64,000 nt of DNA, taken from contig JABMNO010000047.1 in the NCBI GenBank assembly GCA_013204555.1, positions 1-64,000 on the forward strand, in the 5' to 3' direction. The position numbers and the translations under genes are program-made. This document shows positions 60,850-64,000 of this stretch, piece after piece. The stretch is from Chloroflexota bacterium. Its GTDB lineage: Bacteria; Chloroflexota; Dehalococcoidia; Lucifugimonadales; Lucifugimonadaceae. A model generated the notes under the pieces. That model searched no databases, was not told the DNA's origin, and worked only from the letters and a program-made list of their open reading frames with translations. Position 1 is the first letter of the stretch. Each line of letters opens with the position of its first letter.

Positions 60850-61749
60850 ATGAGTTGGTGGAACAACTCGGCCCGTTGGGGAAGCGAAATCAATCAGTTG
60901 AACGCTTCCTTCAACGGGGTGCAATTCGACCATGAACCCGGGAAAAAGGGCGGGGCGGTTATTGGCGTGGTAGTCCGCCCGTTTCCGCCGCGTTCAACTC
61001 AATGGGGCCTTTTCGACTCTCTTCGGGGCGATCATTTCGTAGCCCCGTCACATCAAGGCAAGATATTTGTCTATGAGCCTCGTGAAGATCTACCGGTACA
61101 TCAGAGTCCACTCGAAAAAAAGTCGTTTGGGAATCGCGCCTATGAGTTGCAAATCAGTTTGATACCCGGTCGTGAACACCCTCTTGTTCACATCCTCTCC
61201 CCGATGTGGAACAAGCTCACGATTCCTAGTCATCGCCATTTCAACGATGACAGCTCAGCTTGTGCGCTATTCGCGTCAGATGAAACTTGGAGATCGAGCC
61301 AAAACACGCTCGCCGATTACGTTGTGCAAGTGTGCATATGGATTATCAAAACTGAATATTGGATTGCCACATCAACGGAAGAGCGCGACGGCGTCTGGCT
61401 CGGCAGCGAGCAATCACACATTCCAAGTGAGCTTGTGAAGGTCAAGCCACTAGCGCCATGCCATTGCGGGTCAGGAATCCGCCTTATCGACTGTCATCGA
61501 ACTTCGGACATCGGCAATGCCAAATTGCTGGAACAAATTAGGCGGGGTGACGCGAGTGGAGATTTTGTTCGAGCAAATTTCGGTTCCAACCCTGCTGCAT
61601 GGATAGCGTCATTTGCGCGTACTGGCGTCATTTCCCCACTTGGTAGTAGTCGGCTGTATACCGCCCACAATTCTCCATTCAGTGGGTGCCCGGTACCGGT
61701 CATCTCAAACTTGATGCGCACCCTTCCACAGGAAACAATCGCGGCATAG
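60850..61749 (+). CDS. E2-like (prokaryotic ubiquitin-conjugating-fold) protein with SEC-C zinc motif
   Basis: 299 residues. Residues 95-190 show the prokaryotic E2-like pattern: strand YELQISLIPGREHP, then SHRHFNDDSSACALF with Cys138 at the expected active-site position after His130. The helix-rich stretch TLADYVVQVCIWIIKTEYWI and the closing GVWLGSEQSH (H190) follow. A SEC-C type zinc motif follows at 204-216 (CHCGSGIRLIDCH). The C-terminal 80 residues and N-terminal 90 residues are unassigned. It is the largest gene of the small operon. No E1 or JAB gene is in the window, so conjugation is not established. The E2 assignment is by eye and needs a profile search. Confidence 0.6.
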   Translation: MSWWNNSARWGSEINQLNASFNGVQFDHEPGKKGGAVIGVVVRPFPPRSTQWGLFDSLRGDHFVAPSHQGKIFVYEPREDLPVHQSPLEKKSFGNRAYELQISLIPGREHPLVHILSPMWNKLTIPSHRHFNDDSSACALFASDETWRSSQNTLADYVVQVCIWIIKTEYWIATSTEERDGVWLGSEQSHIPSELVKVKPLAPCHCGSGIRLIDCHRTSDIGNAKLLEQIRRGDASGDFVRANFGSNPAAWIASFARTGVISPLGSSRLYTAHNSPFSGCPVPVISNLMRTLPQETIAA

Positions 61750-61754
61750 GAAAC

Positions 61755-61985
61755 ATGAAATTGGCAGCTAAAAAGACTCCCAGGAACACCAACAAGTATG
61801 AGGTCAGAAGTGGCCGAATCAAGATAAAGGCAGGCATTACCGATGACCTAGAACGTCGGGAGGCTGAGCTCAAACGTGAACTTGGCGATGACATCAAACT
61901 CACGAAAGTCGGCAATACGACGACGCGCAAGGGCGCGCTGAAATGGGAGGGAGAGCAGCGCTCTGACCTGACCTATCGTGACTAA
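61755..61985 (+). CDS. Small GIY-YIG-like domain protein
   Basis: 76 residues from ATG 61755, with AGG just upstream, 5 bases after the E2-like stop. YEVRSGRIKIKAGITDDLERRE and TTTRKGALKWEGEQ follow the compact GIY-YIG pattern seen in many 75-100-residue bacterial proteins (Gly-Ile-Thr, Arg pair, Trp-Glu). The usual second Tyr of GIY-YIG is reduced to an A-G-I-T form, so cleavage is uncertain. The frame overlaps the next start by 8 bases. Confidence 0.7.
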   Translation: MKLAAKKTPRNTNKYEVRSGRIKIKAGITDDLERREAELKRELGDDIKLTKVGNTTTRKGALKWEGEQRSDLTYRD

Positions 61986-62283
61986 TCATCAGCAAACCGT
62001 ACAACGGGAGACAATCTTGTCGTTGAACCGATCTGGAACACTGTCCCAAAATCTCGCTAACACCCTTGGTGAACAGCATGGTCGTAGTACCTCGCGCGTC
62101 TTGGCGGATGGGCTGAGATCCATCGTAGGCGGGGGCATGAATCCAGATGAATCCGTCGATCTAGTTCATGTTGGCATGGCCGCAACTGTTGTTGGTGCCG
62201 CGGTCAACCCAAAAGCTGCAGCCGTAATCGGTGTCTCTGCATTCCTGTTGGGCTTGACGCTTTGGAATCACGGCCAGACCTAA
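61978..62283 (+). CDS. Small membrane protein, last gene of the E2-like operon
   Basis: 101 residues from GTG 61978, overlapping the GIY-YIG-like gene by 8 bases. The N-terminal 60 residues are hydrophilic (SLNRSGTLSQNLANTLGEQ). Residues 64-97 are hydrophobic, long enough for two short or one long helix (VHVGMAATVVGAAVNP, then AAAVIGVSAFLLGLTLW). It ends WNHGQT. It could be a membrane effector or anchor of the module, as in holin-like toxins. Family unknown. Confidence 0.65.
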   Translation: MTNHQQTVQRETILSLNRSGTLSQNLANTLGEQHGRSTSRVLADGLRSIVGGGMNPDESVDLVHVGMAATVVGAAVNPKAAAVIGVSAFLLGLTLWNHGQT

Positions 62284-62592
62284 GTTGCCTCGACGGGACG
62301 ACAAAGGAGCGTAAAAGCGCGCGGTCTGCCCCCCTCCCCGCCATCACGCCATTGACCAAACCGCCCATTCCATCCGACGCTAAGGGCACGTCCTACCAAA
62401 CGCACACCTCGGCGGCTGACCGGAGTATGCGAATCAGCCGGTAGGACACCACGTGATCACGTGAAGTAGTAGACGTGCAGACACCGGGTCTGCCCGTAGA
62501 AGTGCCTCCATGGCAGATGGGCCAGGCTGTCCCGACGTATCGGGGCTTCCACAACGACTTACGATCCCAAACTTGTCTAATAGCCGTGCGGC
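62284..62592. other. Intergenic stretch with a perfect 14-base palindrome
   Basis: No gene is supported. CACGTGATCACGTG (62450-62463) is a perfect palindrome containing two CACGTG cores. Just before it, GTCCTACC (62393) and GGTAGGAC (62440) form an inverted pair around GGCTGA/TCAGCC. These could be regulatory or element-end structures. Confidence 0.5.
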
Positions 62593-62775
62593 TTGGGGAA
62601 ACCTTCTCGACCAGTCTCTGAGAAATCGGAGATCGATCAAGATAACGGGCCGCCAGATGAGCGTAGGGACATTTCGCACGCAGCGACTTTCAACCGCCCT
62701 CGTGTCGCAGATCCCGATGAATTCGGGAAGCCTATCGACATGGCGGCTGCAATGAGCATCAGGCGAGATGACTAG
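62593..62775 (+). CDS. Possible small hydrophilic protein or gene fragment
   Basis: 60 codons from a TTG, bounded upstream by an in-frame TAG. The product is charged (EKSEIDQDNGPPDERRD, then DEFGKPIDMAAAMSIRRDD) and reads like natural protein. The stop overlaps the next ATG (62768). No ribosome site is evident, so it may be a decayed fragment. Confidence 0.3.
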   Translation: MGKPSRPVSEKSEIDQDNGPPDERRDISHAATFNRPRVADPDEFGKPIDMAAAMSIRRDD

Positions 62776-63142
62776 TCTTTCCGATGGTGTGGGAACCAAT
62801 CGGATCGTATATAGATCGTGCTGCCAGATCTGCCTCAGGCAGGTCGACCGCTCGGTAGGACCTAAATGCACCCACATGGACCACGTCCGCACGCCGCAGC
62901 CGTACTGTGGGCATCTTGCCCGCTCTTCGGTGGCTCGAACCCCGAATGCCACGCAGCGTGATCGGCAAAGATTGACGCCCGCTCTATTCATAGTCGAAAC
63001 ACCGAAGGGCCATCGACTCGAAGACACCGGTGCGGTTCTTAGCAGCCCGTGTGGAAAACAAAAAAAAACAGGCTTACGCGTGCATGTGGAAGCCTCGATA
63101 CGTCTGGACAGTCTGGCTTGCATCTCCCATGCAGGGACATAA
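62768..63142 (+). pseudogene. Possible degraded HNH nuclease fragment
   Basis: The frame encodes SCCQICLRQVDRSVGPKCTHMDHVRTP, resembling the CxxC...DH start of an HNH endonuclease. The expected GG...N...H..CN part is not in this frame, but a shifted frame reads GGSNPECHAA at about 62918-62947. A frameshifted, truncated HNH gene is a plausible reading; the antisense 229-residue frame is Arg/Cys/Ser-rich and judged a shadow. Confidence 0.3.
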
Positions 63143-63227
63143 CAAGAGGGACAGAACCAAACCTCAGTTCAACGCGCCAAATTATTTACCTTGCGTCCGC
63201 CTCTCACCGAACCCTGTGCGCACCGCA

Positions 63228-63268
63228 AGGAAAGGTATCCTGAGGCCACTCGAAGGGCACCTTCCCGG
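63228..63268. repeat. Dispersed inverted repeat related to 29583-29635
   Basis: AAGGAAAGGT-ATCCTGAGGCC-ACTCGAAGGGC-ACCTTCC. Shares the ATCCTGAGGCC and CTCGAA core with the element between the amidohydrolase and PLP enzyme genes. Confidence 0.65.
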
Positions 63269-63298
63269 CATCACATCAACGCGTCCCCGCCCCCCCGC

Positions 63299-63482
63299 AT
63301 GTCATCCAGAGCGAAGTCGAGGCCGCCACTGGCGGGCGGAACGCAGTCGAAGGATCTCAAGACATCCATCCACCAGAAGAAGCAACAACCAAGAGCGCGC
63401 ACCACATCAACCGGCTGCAAACATCGGACCACTCCAGATCCTTCGACTCCGGCCCAGAGCTGCCTCCGCTCTGGATGACATA
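63299..63482. repeat. Long imperfect inverted repeat (REP/MITE-like)
   Basis: Outer arms ATGTCATCCAGAGCG and CGCTCTGGATGACAT are perfect over 15 bases; inner arms CGAAGGATCT and AGATCCTTCG also pair. About 180 bases in all, non-coding. GCCCCCCCGCATGTCATCC before it (63289-63307) recurs at 63541-63559. Such terminally inverted, gene-less units suggest a miniature element. Confidence 0.7.
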
Positions 63483-63711
63483 TGGGTGTGGATCGGGTGA
63501 TTTGTCGTAGCACGGGCATCCGCCACTTCAAAGCGCGCCTGCCCCCCCGCATGTCATCCTGGACAGCCTTGTGGCCGGTATCTCAGCGTCTATGTCGGCC
63601 ACGTGAAGTCAACCAGAGTCACCCGTTGAATGCACTTGACCCGCGGGATGACATGTCTGGCGGGAGTGCTGATTCGAGTTTTCGAGCAAGTGCGGCGAAT
63701 GGTGCGTTGAA

Positions 63712-63841
63712 GATGAGGTCCTCACGTCGGTCGCGGGGCCTTCCTCCTCAGGACGACCACGAATTTGATAGCGGCTCAATGGGGCGACCTGTCACGTTCG
63801 TCGTCCTGAGGGCCGGCTCCGCGGGCCGTGAGGACCTCATC
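63712..63841. repeat. Two inverted family B repeats facing each other
   Basis: 63712-63756 (GATGAGGTCCTCACG...CCTCAGGACGA) and 63802-63841 (CGTCCTGAGGGCC...CGTGAGGACCTCATC) are inverted copies of the element at 58993-59036, separated by 45 bases. The pair could fold into a large hairpin. The rest of 63483-63889 holds no gene. Confidence 0.75.
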
Positions 63842-63889
63842 GCCAGATCCACATACGCAGCACACGCATCATCGAGGCGCGCTACCTCC

Positions 63890-64000
63890 TCAAATCTGCG
63901 TTCGCCCACCGTCAACCACAAACGTTCCGGCGGTGGCGTAGCTGGCGTCCTCCGATGCCAGGAAAGTGATCATTGGGGCTATATCTTCAGGCGTTCCAGC
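63890..64000 (-). CDS. Short-chain dehydrogenase/reductase, C-terminal end (start outside window)
   Basis: The last 36 codons plus stop of a minus-strand gene: GTPEDIAPMITFLASEDASY then ATAGTFVVDGGRTQI. The PEDIA, FLASEDASY and G-x-x-x-x-VDGG motifs are the standard C terminus of NAD(P)-dependent SDR enzymes. Enters from the right edge. Confidence 0.9.
   Translation of the reverse strand, partial: AGTPEDIAPMITFLASEDASYATAGTFVVDGGRTQI

Noticed and set aside
60850-61749. Full ubiquitin-like conjugation operon (E1, E2, JAB, modifier)
   Set aside because: Only an E2-like protein is seen; no E1-type Rossmann/ThiF or JAB gene is present, and the peptide does not end in Gly-Gly.
62434-63123. 229-residue minus-strand open frame
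   Set aside because: Arg/Cys/Ser-rich composition, no ribosome site, no motif; the interval looks like decayed DNA.

Overview
The window looks like a chromosomal segment of an uncultured marine Chloroflexota bacterium of the SAR202 / Dehalococcoidia type. This rests on gene content, not on a marker gene: three luciferase-like flavin oxidoreductases, three enolase-superfamily (mandelate racemase-type) enzymes, paired amidohydrolases, a DUF1501/DUF1800 pair, NHL-repeat proteins and large LuxR-type ATPase regulators. Paralogue expansions of flavin monooxygenases and enolase-superfamily enzymes are known from SAR202 genomes. No rRNA is present; one tRNA-Met(CAU) is. GTG and TTG starts are frequent.

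Layout. 1-4481 (minus): 5' part of a giant secreted PKD-repeat adhesin-like protein, running off the left edge. 4.7-13.2 kb: flavin oxidoreductases, an RNase HI-MoaC fusion, the tRNA, and a minus-strand DUF1800-DUF1501-NHL operon. 13.3-22.1 kb: a YcnI-like secreted protein with a small partner, and two giant ATPase/LuxR regulators with a small exported protein between them. 22.2-29.6 kb: an acyl-CoA dehydrogenase-like enzyme, two DUF4242 paralogues, a PTER-like hydrolase, an HpcH-type aldolase, a methyltransferase and a PLP enzyme. 29.6-37.0 kb: a catabolic island of duplicated amidohydrolases and enolase-superfamily dehydratases with a Gfo/Idh/MocA oxidoreductase. 37.0-37.8 kb: a VLRF1-type peptidyl-tRNA hydrolase.

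37.8-47.8 kb is the most coherent unusual block. It holds a degenerate sensor kinase overlapping a 6-pyruvoyl-tetrahydropterin-synthase-like protein, a PTPS-related multi-pass membrane protein, a secreted protein with a Thr/Pro linker and a C-terminal hydrophobic-plus-basic tail, an exosortase-family protein with Ser at the expected Cys position, a family 2 glycosyltransferase and a large membrane glycosyltransferase. This matches the exosortase G (XrtG) cassette known from Firmicutes, here in a Chloroflexota-like background.

47.8-58.8 kb: a C2H2 zinc-finger protein, a class IV aminotransferase, a two-subunit CoA-transferase, an EamA transporter, a serine hydrolase, a glycerol-1-phosphate dehydrogenase-like enzyme, GIY-YIG, a sugar nucleotidyltransferase, a sulfatase and an NHL lipoprotein. 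58.8-64 kb is accessory DNA: dispersed palindromic repeats, a sulfatase 3' remnant, and an XRE/ImmA pair divergent from a compact operon. That operon encodes a 47-residue proline-rich peptide, an E2-like protein with a SEC-C motif, a GIY-YIG-like protein and a small membrane protein. The XRE protein and the peptide share the same C-terminal pentapeptide, RSFGS, through different codons, which points to a possibly undescribed peptide/protease/E2-like module. The last 111 bases are the end of a short-chain dehydrogenase gene.
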